Shown here: positions 42,669 to 50,897 of the stretch, one piece after another
Layout of the letters: each line of letters opens with the position of its first letter
Position numbering within the stretch: position 1 is the stretch's first letter
NCBI RefSeq assembly: GCF_008245225.1
Contig: NZ_VTAW01000001.1
Coordinates: forward strand, 186,001 to 250,000
Length of the DNA stretch: 64,000 bases
DNA from: Natrialba swarupiae
Lineage (GTDB): Archaea; Halobacteriota; Halobacteria; Halobacteriales; Natrialbaceae
Direction: 5' to 3'
Translations under genes and position numbers: made by a program
Notes under the pieces: generated by a model
Database searches by the model: none
What the model saw: the letters and a program-made list of their open reading frames with translations, nothing else
Told to the model about the DNA's origin: nothing

Positions 42669-45600
42669 ATGGACAGGTTCGCCGAGGTCGACGACCAGTA
42701 CGATCCGCACGAACTCGAGGGGCGGATCTTCGACTACTGGGACGACGTCGACGCCTACGAGCAGACGGTCGAGCACCGATCGGACGGTGAAACCTACTTC
42801 TTCGTCGACGGCCCGCCGTACACCTCCGGCTCCGCGCACATGGGGACGACCTGGAACAAGTCCCTGAAGGACGTCTACCTGCGGTTTCTGCGGATGCAGG
42901 GGTACGACGTCACGGACCGGCCGGGCTACGACATGCACGGGCTTCCGATCGAAACCCGCGTCGAGGAACGGCTGGGCTTCGAGAACAAGAAGGACATCGA
43001 GGAGTTCGGCGAGGAGAACTTCATCCAGGAGTGCAAGGAGTACGCCGACGAACAGCTCGAGGGCCTGCAGTCTGACTTTCAGGATTTCGGCGTTTGGATG
43101 GACTGGGACGATCCCTATAGGACGGTGTCACCCGAGTACATGGAAGCCGCCTGGTGGGGCTTTTCGAAGGCCGCCGAGCGTGGTCTCGTCGAAAAAGGGA
43201 AACGATCGATCTCGTGGTGTCCCCGGTGTGAGACCGGGCTGGCGAACAACGAAGTCGAGTACGACGACGTCGAGGACCCCTCGATCTACGTCACGTTCGA
43301 CCTCGCCGACCGCGATGGATCGGTCGTCATCTGGACGACCACGCCGTGGACGATCCCGGCGAACACCTTCGTTGCCGTCGATCCCGAGGGCGAGTACGTC
43401 GGCGTCCGTGCGGAAAAAGACGGCGACGAGGAGTTACTCTACATCGCCGAAGCCAAACACGAGGCGGTCCTGAAGGAGGGTCGCTACGAGGACTACGAGG
43501 TGGTCGAGGAACTCACTGGCGAGGAGATGACCGGCTGGTCCTACGAACACCCACTCGCCGAGCAGGTCCCCGACCACGTCGACGGCGAGGGAACCCTCGA
43601 GGTCTACGCCGCCGACTACGTCGACACCCACGGCGACGGTACTGGACTGGTCCACTCCGCACCTGGCCACGGTGAGGAGGACTTCGAGCGCGGCCGTGAG
43701 CTGGGCTTCGAGCCGTTCTGTCCCGTCGGGGAAGACGGCACTTACACCGAGGAGGGCGGAACGTACGCCGGCCAGTTCGTCAAAGACGCAAACGAGGAGA
43801 TCATCGCCGACCTCGAGAGCGAGGGTGCGATGCTCGCCTCGGGAGCGACCGACCACAGCTACGGCCACTGCTGGCGGTGTGATACGGGCATCATTCAGGT
43901 CGTCACCGACCAGTGGTTCATCACGATCACGGACGTCAAAGACGAACTGCTCGACAATATCGAGGACAGCGAGTGGCACCCCGATTGGGCCCGCGACAAC
44001 CGGTTCCGGGACTTCGTCGAGGACGCGCCGGACTGGAACGTCTCCCGCCAGCGCTACTGGGGGATTCCACTCCCGGTGTGGACGCCAGAGGACCGTGATG
44101 ACGACCAGGATCGCATCGTCGTCGGTGACCGCGAGGAGCTCGCCGAACGGGTCGATCAGGATATCGATCCCGAGACGGTCGACCTCCACAAGGACACCGT
44201 CGACGGTCTCACGATCACCGAGGGCGGGACCACCTACACGCGCGTTCCCGACGTCTTCGACGTCTGGCTCGACTCCTCCGTGGCGTCGTGGGGCACCCTG
44301 GACTTCCCCGCGGACGACAGCCGGTTCGACGAGCTCTGGCCTGCTGACCTCATCCTCGAGGCCCACGACCAGACCCGTGGCTGGTTCTGGTCCCAGCTCG
44401 GAATGGGCACCGCGGCGCTGGGTGAGAGCCCCTACGAGCAGGTGTTGATGCACGGCCACGCACTCATGCCCGATGGCCGCGCGATGAGCAAGTCCAGGGA
44501 CATTCTGATCGATCCACACGAGGCCATCGACCGCCACGGCCGGGACGTCATGCGGCTGTTCCTCCTGTCGAACAACCCCCAGGGCGACGACATGCGCTTT
44601 TCGTGGGATGGTATGCAGACGATGGAGAACCACCTCCGGACGCTGTGGAACGTCTTCCGGTTCCCGCTTCCGTACATGCGGTTGGACGAGTTCGATCCGG
44701 AGCGGACGACCCTCGAGGAGGTCGATGCCGATCTCCAGCCCTTAGACGAGTGGGTCCTCGCCCGGCTCCAGTCGACGAAAGCCGAGATGACCGCCGAACT
44801 CGAGGAGTTCCGCCAGGACCGCGCGCTCGAGGCGCTACTCGAGTTCGTCGTCGAGGACGTCTCACGATTTTATATCCAGGCGGTCCGCGAGCGCATGTGG
44901 GACGAAGAGGACAGCGCCTCGAAACGGGCCGCCTACGCGACGATCTACCACGTTCTCCGGGAGTCGGTCGTCTTGCTCGCGCCATACGCGCCGTTCGCCA
45001 GCGAGGAGATCTACGGCGTCCTCACGGGTGAGAGCGGACACGACACCGTCCACATGGAAGACTGGCCCGAGGTCGAGGAGTACTGGGAGGACGACCGACT
45101 CGAAGTGGACGTCGAGCACTTGCGGGCGATCGAGGAGGCGGGTGCGAACGCCCGCCAGCAGGCTGGCCGGAAGCTCCGGTGGCCCGTCCCACGCGTCGTG
45201 GTCGCGGCGGACGACGACCGCGTCGTCGAGGCCGTCGAGCGTCACAGCGATCTGCTCGCGGAGCGACTCAACGCCCGCGAGATCGAACTCGTCTCCGCCG
45301 AGGATCGCTGGGAGGAACTCGCCTACAGCGCCGAGGCCGACATGAGCAAACTCGGCCCTGCCTTTGGCGGCCGCGCCGGCGAGGTGATGAACGCGCTCAA
45401 CGAGGCACGTATCGACGAGCCGACCCTCGAGGCCCTCGAGGCGGCCGTCGCGGACGTACTCGAGGACGACGAGAGCGCGGAGCAACGCTCCGCGGAAGAT
45501 GCGAGCGGCGATGAGCCGCGAGCACAACTCGAGGAGTCGATGGTCTCCTTTGTCACCGAGACGCCCGAGGAGATCGCGGGGACGCCGTTCGGGTTCGACG

Positions 45601-45926
45601 GCGACGACCACGGCGTGGTCTACGTCGACGCCTCGCTGACCGAGGACATCGAAAGCGAGGGCTACGCTCGCGAGGTCATCCGTCGAGTTCAGGAGATGCG
45701 CAAGGAACTCGAACTCGACGTCGAACAGCGGATCGTACTCGACCTCGAGATCGGCGACGATCGCGTTGCGAATCTGGTCGCCGAGCGCGAGGATCTCGTT
45801 CGCGAGGAGGTCCGCGCCGACGAGATCCGCGACCTCGAGGACGGCCACCGCAAGGAGTGGGACGTTGAAGACGTGACGATGACGATCGCGGTCGAGCCGC
45901 TGGCTGCTGTCGAAGCGTCGGACTGA
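42669..45926 (+). CDS. ileS: Isoleucyl-tRNA synthetase
   Basis: 1085 residues. The class I HIGH motif appears as HMGT at 57-60, and the second signature as AMSKSRDI. The CP1 editing domain starts around YVTFDLADRDGSVVIWTTTPWTIPANTF. The anticodon-binding region is followed by a C-terminal domain. Near residue 935-955 a short Ser/Glu/Arg-rich insert (DDESAEQRSAEDASGDEPRA) is coded by DNA with a perfect mini-hairpin (45477-45493). The gene appears leaderless, with CTTTACT 26 nt upstream. Its last 15 codons are duplicated downstream. Confidence 0.97.
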   Translation: MDRFAEVDDQYDPHELEGRIFDYWDDVDAYEQTVEHRSDGETYFFVDGPPYTSGSAHMGTTWNKSLKDVYLRFLRMQGYDVTDRPGYDMHGLPIETRVEERLGFENKKDIEEFGEENFIQECKEYADEQLEGLQSDFQDFGVWMDWDDPYRTVSPEYMEAAWWGFSKAAERGLVEKGKRSISWCPRCETGLANNEVEYDDVEDPSIYVTFDLADRDGSVVIWTTTPWTIPANTFVAVDPEGEYVGVRAEKDGDEELLYIAEAKHEAVLKEGRYEDYEVVEELTGEEMTGWSYEHPLAEQVPDHVDGEGTLEVYAADYVDTHGDGTGLVHSAPGHGEEDFERGRELGFEPFCPVGEDGTYTEEGGTYAGQFVKDANEEIIADLESEGAMLASGATDHSYGHCWRCDTGIIQVVTDQWFITITDVKDELLDNIEDSEWHPDWARDNRFRDFVEDAPDWNVSRQRYWGIPLPVWTPEDRDDDQDRIVVGDREELAERVDQDIDPETVDLHKDTVDGLTITEGGTTYTRVPDVFDVWLDSSVASWGTLDFPADDSRFDELWPADLILEAHDQTRGWFWSQLGMGTAALGESPYEQVLMHGHALMPDGRAMSKSRDILIDPHEAIDRHGRDVMRLFLLSNNPQGDDMRFSWDGMQTMENHLRTLWNVFRFPLPYMRLDEFDPERTTLEEVDADLQPLDEWVLARLQSTKAEMTAELEEFRQDRALEALLEFVVEDVSRFYIQAVRERMWDEEDSASKRAAYATIYHVLRESVVLLAPYAPFASEEIYGVLTGESGHDTVHMEDWPEVEEYWEDDRLEVDVEHLRAIEEAGANARQQAGRKLRWPVPRVVVAADDDRVVEAVERHSDLLAERLNAREIELVSAEDRWEELAYSAEADMSKLGPAFGGRAGEVMNALNEARIDEPTLEALEAAVADVLEDDESAEQRSAEDASGDEPRAQLEESMVSFVTETPEEIAGTPFGFDGDDHGVVYVDASLTEDIESEGYAREVIRRVQEMRKELELDVEQRIVLDLEIGDDRVANLVAEREDLVREEVRADEIRDLEDGHRKEWDVEDVTMTIAVEPLAAVEASD
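45477..45493. repeat. Mini-hairpin inside ileS
   Basis: GCGGAGC-AAC-GCTCCGC, a perfect 7-bp inverted repeat with a 3-nt loop. It encodes part of a low-complexity insert. Similar units occur in the N-terminal coding part of the 31332 gene and beside tRNA-Lys. Confidence 0.6.
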
Positions 45927-45929
45927 TCC
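45883..45929. repeat. 47-bp direct repeat, copy in the ileS 3' end
   Basis: Covers the last 14 codons of ileS, the stop codon and a few bases beyond. An exact second copy lies at 46051-46097, 168 bp downstream. Confidence 0.9.
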
Positions 45930-45948
45930 GGGGAGCGAAGCGAGCCGG

Positions 45949-45988
45949 TTTACGGACCGGGAGGCGACGCCGACCGGTCCGTTTTTTG
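45949..45988 (+). terminator. Probable ileS terminator
   Basis: CCGGT-TTACGG-ACCGG and GACCGGTC palindromes are followed by a run of six T (45982-45987). A further hairpin, GGTCGCTC-TGT-GAGCGACC, follows at about 46008-46026. T-rich tracts are the usual archaeal stop signal. Confidence 0.5.
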
Positions 45989-46050
45989 GTCCAGATTTTT
46001 GCGTGAGTGGTCGCTCTGTGAGCGACCCGAGCGGAAAAAGGTGGATGCAC

Positions 46051-46097
46051 CGATCGCGGTCGAGCCGCTGGCTGCTGTCGAAGCGTCGGACTGATCC
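46051..46097. repeat. 47-bp direct repeat, second copy downstream of ileS
   Basis: An exact copy of 45883-45929 including the TGA, now without a gene in front of it. It marks a local duplication or the scar of an inserted and lost element. Confidence 0.9.
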
Positions 46098-46231
46098 AGC
46101 GAGGCGTTTTCTCTGCTGCTGTGTTTTCCCGTCGGTGCGTGTGCGGGTAGCCGGTCCTCACGACTCGAGTGGAGCCGGGAGAGAGCAGTCGCGTTTCGTT
46201 AGCACGACGCCGCCGGGAAATTTTCGTTGCG

Positions 46232-46237
46232 TTTATA
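46232..46237 (+). promoter_or_regulatory. TATA box of the halogenase-like gene
   Basis: GCGTTTATACGA gives a predicted start of transcription about 10 nt before the ATG at 46271. Confidence 0.5.
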
Positions 46238-46270
46238 CGACCGTCATGCCACTCATTCTCTCACAAGAGT

Positions 46271-47848
46271 ATGGCAAACGATTATGACGGAACGCAGATC
46301 GGGTCGATCGGCGTCGTCGGAGGCGGGGACGCCGGGTTGATGACGGCGCTCGCACTCGAGAAGGGGCTCGACGGAGTCGACATCTTCGTCGTCGACGACT
46401 TCGACGAAACCGTCCCGGAGGTCGGCAAGAGCACCCTCCAGTTCCTCCAGACGTTCCTCCACGACCGCCTCGAGATCACGCCGACCCGGTTGGTCGAGGA
46501 GGTGAAACTCGGGTTCAAGACGACGGTGTACCTGAAAGACTGGTGTGGACAGGAGTTCCACAGCCCGCTCGGCAAACCGCTTCCGACGGTCCGCCAGGAG
46601 GAGGCGGGCAACTGGGTCGATCCGACGGTCCAAGACGAAGGGCTGAGCGCCGAGAACGAGCCGGTGTTCGACGAGTTCTACTATCGGTATCAGGAGGACG
46701 AGTACACGACGGTGTACAACGAACTCGCCGAGACCGTCGGGAAGTCACCGATGGTCATCGATCAGCAGGACGTCTTCAACATCCAGAAGGGGCTCCCGGA
46801 CGCCTCCTATCACTTCAATTCGAACAGCTTCAACCGGTTTCTCCGGACGATCTGCGGGGAACGTGGCGTCGAGTTGATCAACGACCGGATCGACGAGGTG
46901 ACGGCTACCGACGGGTGGATCGAACGGGTTGCAGGCAGCGACGGGAGCTACGACGCCGACCTCTACATCGACGCGTCGGGGTTCAGACGGATGCTGATGG
47001 ACGAACTCGAGGTGCCGATGCGGGAGTTCGATCTGCCGGTCGACTCGGCGGTCGTCGCGACCACCGATCTCCCGCTTTCCGACATCGAGTCCGCGACCAT
47101 CGTGACCAGCGGCGAGGCGGGCTGGTTCTGGCAGATCGATACGGTCGACGTTCGCGACCTGGGATACGTCTACTCCTCCGATCACGTCTCCGACGACGAC
47201 GCCGTCGCGGAGTTCCTCGAGACGCGACCGGAAGAGATCGACCCCGACGAGATCCGTCGCTATCGCTTCGAATCGGGCGTCCTCGAGTCGCCCTGGAAGG
47301 GAAACTGTCTCGCCGTCGGGAACGCGGTCGGGTTCGTCGAACCGCTCCAGTCGACGGCGCTGACGACGTCGGCCAGGCTCGCCGATCGGCTCGCGACGTT
47401 CCTCGGGATGCACGGCCGGGTCAACCACCAGGGGCTCCGGGAGCTGTTCAACGAGACGACGCTCGCGACCTGGGAGGAGATTTACGACTTCGTGAGTCTC
47501 TACTACAAGTACAATTCGGGGATGACGGCGTTCTGGGAGGACGCCCGCGAGGTCAACCCCGGTCCGATCCAGCAGGTCGACACCTACCGGGCGTCGGGAT
47601 TCTGTGCCCCCCAGACGCGGGCGACGCTGACGCGGACCGGAACGGACCTGAACAACTACTACCTGTACTATCTCGTCTTGAAGGGGCTCGGAGTCGAATC
47701 GGTGTTCTACGAGAACCTCGAGTACGATCCCGATCCAGCGGTCGTCGAACAGGTCGAGGAGTACACCGACTCGGTTCACGACCGGGTCGACGAGTTCCTC
47801 AGTTACGAGGAGTTCTACCAGGCGTTCCATCCGGGGTTCGACGATTGA
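46271..47848 (+). CDS. Flavin-dependent tryptophan-halogenase-like protein
   Basis: 525 residues. The FAD-binding GxGxxG motif is VVGGGDAGLMTALAL. A VGKST segment stands where halogenases have VGEAT. The block GFKTTVYLKDW aligns with the halogenase segment carrying the catalytic lysine (F-K ... W), and the lysine is kept. GWFWQI resembles the W-x-W-x-I-P motif, though P is replaced by D. GNAVGFVEPLQSTAL is the usual C-terminal FAD signature. FADH2-dependent halogenation of an indole-like substrate is possible but unproven. No flavin reductase is adjacent. The in-frame upstream start at 46169 is unlikely. Confidence 0.82.
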   Translation: MANDYDGTQIGSIGVVGGGDAGLMTALALEKGLDGVDIFVVDDFDETVPEVGKSTLQFLQTFLHDRLEITPTRLVEEVKLGFKTTVYLKDWCGQEFHSPLGKPLPTVRQEEAGNWVDPTVQDEGLSAENEPVFDEFYYRYQEDEYTTVYNELAETVGKSPMVIDQQDVFNIQKGLPDASYHFNSNSFNRFLRTICGERGVELINDRIDEVTATDGWIERVAGSDGSYDADLYIDASGFRRMLMDELEVPMREFDLPVDSAVVATTDLPLSDIESATIVTSGEAGWFWQIDTVDVRDLGYVYSSDHVSDDDAVAEFLETRPEEIDPDEIRRYRFESGVLESPWKGNCLAVGNAVGFVEPLQSTALTTSARLADRLATFLGMHGRVNHQGLRELFNETTLATWEEIYDFVSLYYKYNSGMTAFWEDAREVNPGPIQQVDTYRASGFCAPQTRATLTRTGTDLNNYYLYYLVLKGLGVESVFYENLEYDPDPAVVEQVEEYTDSVHDRVDEFLSYEEFYQAFHPGFDD

Positions 47849-47849
47849 G

Positions 47850-47930
47850 ACGGATTGCTGTAACTATTCACCGGGGCAACTGCAAGGCGAGGCGCGGTTG
47901 CCCCGGTACGGACTTACAGCAGTCAGTATG
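47850..47930. terminator. Long hairpin after the halogenase-like gene, made of two dispersed motifs
   Basis: Begins 2 nt after the stop. Outer arms TTGCTGTAA (47855-47863) and TTACAGCAG (47914-47922) are variants of the dispersed motif; inner arms CCGGGGCAAC (47871-47880) and GTTGCCCCGG (47897-47906) match perfectly over 10 bp with a 16-nt loop. A transcript would fold strongly and could end or protect the mRNA. Confidence 0.6.
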
Positions 47931-48130
47931 AGGCGGTTTGCGATGACCGATTGCCGGTCGATCGCCTCGAGGTCGACCGGGACAGACGCGTTGCAGTCCG
48001 TCCGTGACGGTCCGATCGGGGTTGGTGTCGGGCGGTTTCGAGACTCAGTTTCACGCCCACAAATGATTCAATTATTCTGGGTGTTCGAATATCACAACAG
48101 TCATGCCGATCGGCTGACCTAGCGTCTGTG

Positions 48131-50197
48131 ATGACCCATCGGTTCGTCGTCTTCGCGTTCGTCGTGTTGCTGGTGGGATCGCTCCCGGCCGGTGTCGCCG
48201 GTGCGGCCCTCGGCACTGGTGGGGACAGCACGCCATCGCACACCGTCGAGGCCGCGGCCGCCTCGAGTGGCGACGCCGAGGACGTCCTCTACCGGACGAC
48301 GACCCTTCGACACCTCCCCGAGCAACCGGGGACGTTCGAGACCGAGAAACGATTTCAGATACCCGATGCCGTCGTCGACCTCGAGATCGGCCTGGATAGT
48401 CGGGCCGAGATCGAGACGGCAGACGGCTTCGAAGAAGCCGACGACGGCACGCTTCGGTGGACCGGCGAGACCGACGAACCGGTCGTGCGGTTTACGATGC
48501 CGGCGAACCGAACGGGTGACGTTGGCCACCACGCAGCCGACGGGCCGCGGATGCACGACCGGGCGGGAGCCCCGGACGGCTACAGCTTCGTCGACACCGG
48601 CGAGTGGGGGATCGTCCAGGTCCCCGGCATCGACATCACGCTTCGACAGACGGAGTCCGTCGGCCACGACGAGACGGTGACCGTCGACGGTCCGGGGGCG
48701 ACCGGCGGCGACATCGCCTTTTTCGGCGAGGTCGTCGAACACCGGACGGAGTTCCGTGGAGAGACGATCAGGGTGATCGTCCCCGAGGCGGCGGATCTCG
48801 AGGAGGATCCGGCCGACGTTCTCGAGACGCTCGCGTACGCGAGCCAGCGACTCGACGTCGGGGCTGTAAGCGAGGAGACGTTCGTCGTCGCCGTCCCGAC
48901 CGACGTCGACTGGGGGCCAGAGGGCCTCCAGTACGGCGAGGGCGACGCCTGGGTCGTCGCCGACGCCTCACTCGAGGATCCGGGGAACGTCTGGCTTCAC
49001 GAGTACGTTCACGTTCGCCAGGGCTACGACGGGGTCGACTCGGACGTTCCCACGGGAACCGAGTGGCTGATCGAGGCCCAGCCGGAGTACTACGCCGGTC
49101 TCCTCTCGTTCGAACGGGGATCGATCGAGTTCGACGAGTTCAGTCGCCACCTCGAGGCCGGCGAACGGTCGCCGTACGCCGACGGCGTCCTCGTCGATCC
49201 CGACTCCTGGGCGGACGACCGAACGGACTACGTGAAGGGCCGACTCGTCTACGGCGAGATCGATCGAACGCTTCGCCTCGAGACCGACGGCGACCGCACG
49301 CTCGTCGACGCCTTCCGGCTGATGAACGCCCACGAAGGGGCGCTGACCGAGACCGAGTTCCTCGCGTTGCTCGAGGACGCGGGTGGCTCCGAGACGCGGT
49401 CGGTCGCCGAGCAGTATACGCGAACGTCCGAGACGCCGACGATGTGGAGCCAGGACGACCACGGCGACGCCTTCGGCCTCGAGGGGGCAACGTTCGCCTA
49501 CGGATTCGACGACGAACCGATCGAGGTGGCTGGCGAACCGTGGGCCACCGAGTACGGTGACGGCGACACGATCGCGGTGCCGGTAGACGAACCCGTAGTC
49601 GTCCCCGTCGCGGTCGAAAACGACGGCGACCGGGACGGAACGTCCGATGCGACCCTCGCGGTCGACGGCGAGGTCGCAGACTACAGGCAGTCGACGCTCG
49701 CCGCGGGAGAGGAAACGACCGAGCGCCTCACCTGGACGCCGACGGAAGCTGGCACGTACGACCTTCGGGTCGGCTCCGAACGGCTGACCGCCCTCGTGCG
49801 TCCGTCCTCGAGCGTCGTCGTCTCGGATCTCTCGGTCGATCCCGAGACGGTCGAACCCGGCGAGACGGTGACGATGACGGCGATCGCCGAGAGCGGGGAC
49901 GACCGGCCCGCGGCCGCGGTCCTCGAGGTTCGGACGTACGACGGCGTCGTCGACCGCCACCTGGTCGGCGTCGAACCCGGCGAGACCGAGACCCTCGAGA
50001 CCGAACTCAGTTTCGACGACGAGGGACGCTACGAGATCGCGATCGGCGACGTCTCGACGACCGCGACCGTCTCCGAGGCATCGACGGCTCTCGAGGTCGA
50101 TTCGATCTCCGGCTTCGGGGTGAGCGCGGCGCTCGTCGCGCTCGTCGTCGCCGTGATCGTGGCCGTCACGGGCCGAGAGTGCGGTCGATCACGCTAA
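48131..50197 (+). CDS. Secreted, membrane-anchored metalloprotease-like protein
   Basis: 688 residues. A Sec signal (FVVFAFVVLLVGSLPAGVAGAA) leads to a large extracellular part. The zinc motif HEYVH lies in NVWLHEYVHVRQGY, with a downstream glutamate in WLIEAQPEYYAGLL, as in gluzincin peptidases. Two beta-sandwich repeats of the CARDB kind follow (VPVAVENDGDRDGTSDATL; VSDLSVDPETVEPGETVTMTA). The C terminus has SGFGVSAALVALVVAVIVAV plus a basic tail, close to a PGF-CTERM anchor without the P-G. A GTG at 48128 is an alternative start. Confidence 0.82.
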   Translation: MTHRFVVFAFVVLLVGSLPAGVAGAALGTGGDSTPSHTVEAAAASSGDAEDVLYRTTTLRHLPEQPGTFETEKRFQIPDAVVDLEIGLDSRAEIETADGFEEADDGTLRWTGETDEPVVRFTMPANRTGDVGHHAADGPRMHDRAGAPDGYSFVDTGEWGIVQVPGIDITLRQTESVGHDETVTVDGPGATGGDIAFFGEVVEHRTEFRGETIRVIVPEAADLEEDPADVLETLAYASQRLDVGAVSEETFVVAVPTDVDWGPEGLQYGEGDAWVVADASLEDPGNVWLHEYVHVRQGYDGVDSDVPTGTEWLIEAQPEYYAGLLSFERGSIEFDEFSRHLEAGERSPYADGVLVDPDSWADDRTDYVKGRLVYGEIDRTLRLETDGDRTLVDAFRLMNAHEGALTETEFLALLEDAGGSETRSVAEQYTRTSETPTMWSQDDHGDAFGLEGATFAYGFDDEPIEVAGEPWATEYGDGDTIAVPVDEPVVVPVAVENDGDRDGTSDATLAVDGEVADYRQSTLAAGEETTERLTWTPTEAGTYDLRVGSERLTALVRPSSSVVVSDLSVDPETVEPGETVTMTAIAESGDDRPAAAVLEVRTYDGVVDRHLVGVEPGETETLETELSFDDEGRYEIAIGDVSTTATVSEASTALEVDSISGFGVSAALVALVVAVIVAVTGRECGRSR

Positions 50198-50219
50198 CAC
50201 CGGTTCGGTACCAGATCCG

Positions 50220-50750
50220 TCACCCGAGTCGAACCCGGAACGTACAGACGCCCTCCGCGTCGTCCCGGTCCTCGAGTGCGACCGTTGCATCGGCGTCGAA
50301 CTCGCCGACGACGCCCTCCAGAACGCCGTAAGCGACGTCGGGATACCAGCGCGGGGAGCGGTAGGTGACGAGGAGATCGTCGCCGTCGCGCCGATAGGTG
50401 AGTTCCGGAACCGACGTCTCCTCGGCGGCGTCGTCGACCGCGTTCGTGATCGACTCGAGGTGCTCGAGCAGTTCGGAGAGCCCCCAGTCAGCGCGTACGT
50501 GGGCGTTGAACGTCGACAGGAGGGCGGGGGCGAGCATCCGCCCGAAGGAACGTTCGATCTGCGCGCGCTCCTGGACGGCGACGGCCGACAGCGTCTCGAG
50601 GATCGCCTCGAACTCGGCGTCGTCGTAGTGAGAGACCGGCAGGTACAGCGACGGCTCGAGGCCCGCACGCTCGACGATAGCGTTCCAGGAGGCCTCGTCC
50701 GTCCGTTCGACGACGTACTCCTTTAGCGTCTTGTGGACAATTCCGTGCAT
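50220..50750 (-). CDS. H-NOX-like (heme NO-binding family) protein
   Basis: 176 residues with the H-NOX layout: MHGIVHKTLKEYVVERTDEASWNAIVERAG at the start, then EAILETLSAVAV, FGRMLAP and the Y-x-S-x-R signature at 130-134 (YRSPR), which contacts heme propionates in this family. The region normally giving the proximal heme histidine reads LLEHLESITNAV; the aligned position seems to be Thr102, with a His only at 97. Heme binding is therefore uncertain. It is a stand-alone domain; no cyclase or kinase is fused or adjacent. Confidence 0.8.
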   Translation of the reverse strand: MHGIVHKTLKEYVVERTDEASWNAIVERAGLEPSLYLPVSHYDDAEFEAILETLSAVAVQERAQIERSFGRMLAPALLSTFNAHVRADWGLSELLEHLESITNAVDDAAEETSVPELTYRRDGDDLLVTYRSPRWYPDVAYGVLEGVVGEFDADATVALEDRDDAEGVCTFRVRLG

Positions 50751-50827
50751 CTGTCTGCGACTGCTGCGTTCGATCGCCGCGGTCGACCGGGGGTGTCGAC
50801 TCGATCCTACGTAGATCAGGGTATCGA

Positions 50828-50847
50828 TGTCACTTAACAGTGTGACA
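50828..50847. promoter_or_regulatory. Palindrome over the TATA region of the H-NOX-like gene
   Basis: TGTCAC and GTGACA flank TTAACAGT, so a TATA-like TTAA lies inside a 6-bp inverted repeat about 80 bp upstream of the start. It fits a repressor site in the promoter. Confidence 0.4.
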
Positions 50848-50897
50848 TTTTTCCATGCGAGATCGACGACAGTGAAACGGGGGTGGGAGATCTGACG

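Noticed and set aside
43434-44633. Minus-strand open frame of 399 codons opposite ileS
   Set aside because: Antisense shadow of a highly conserved synthetase; no motif of its own.
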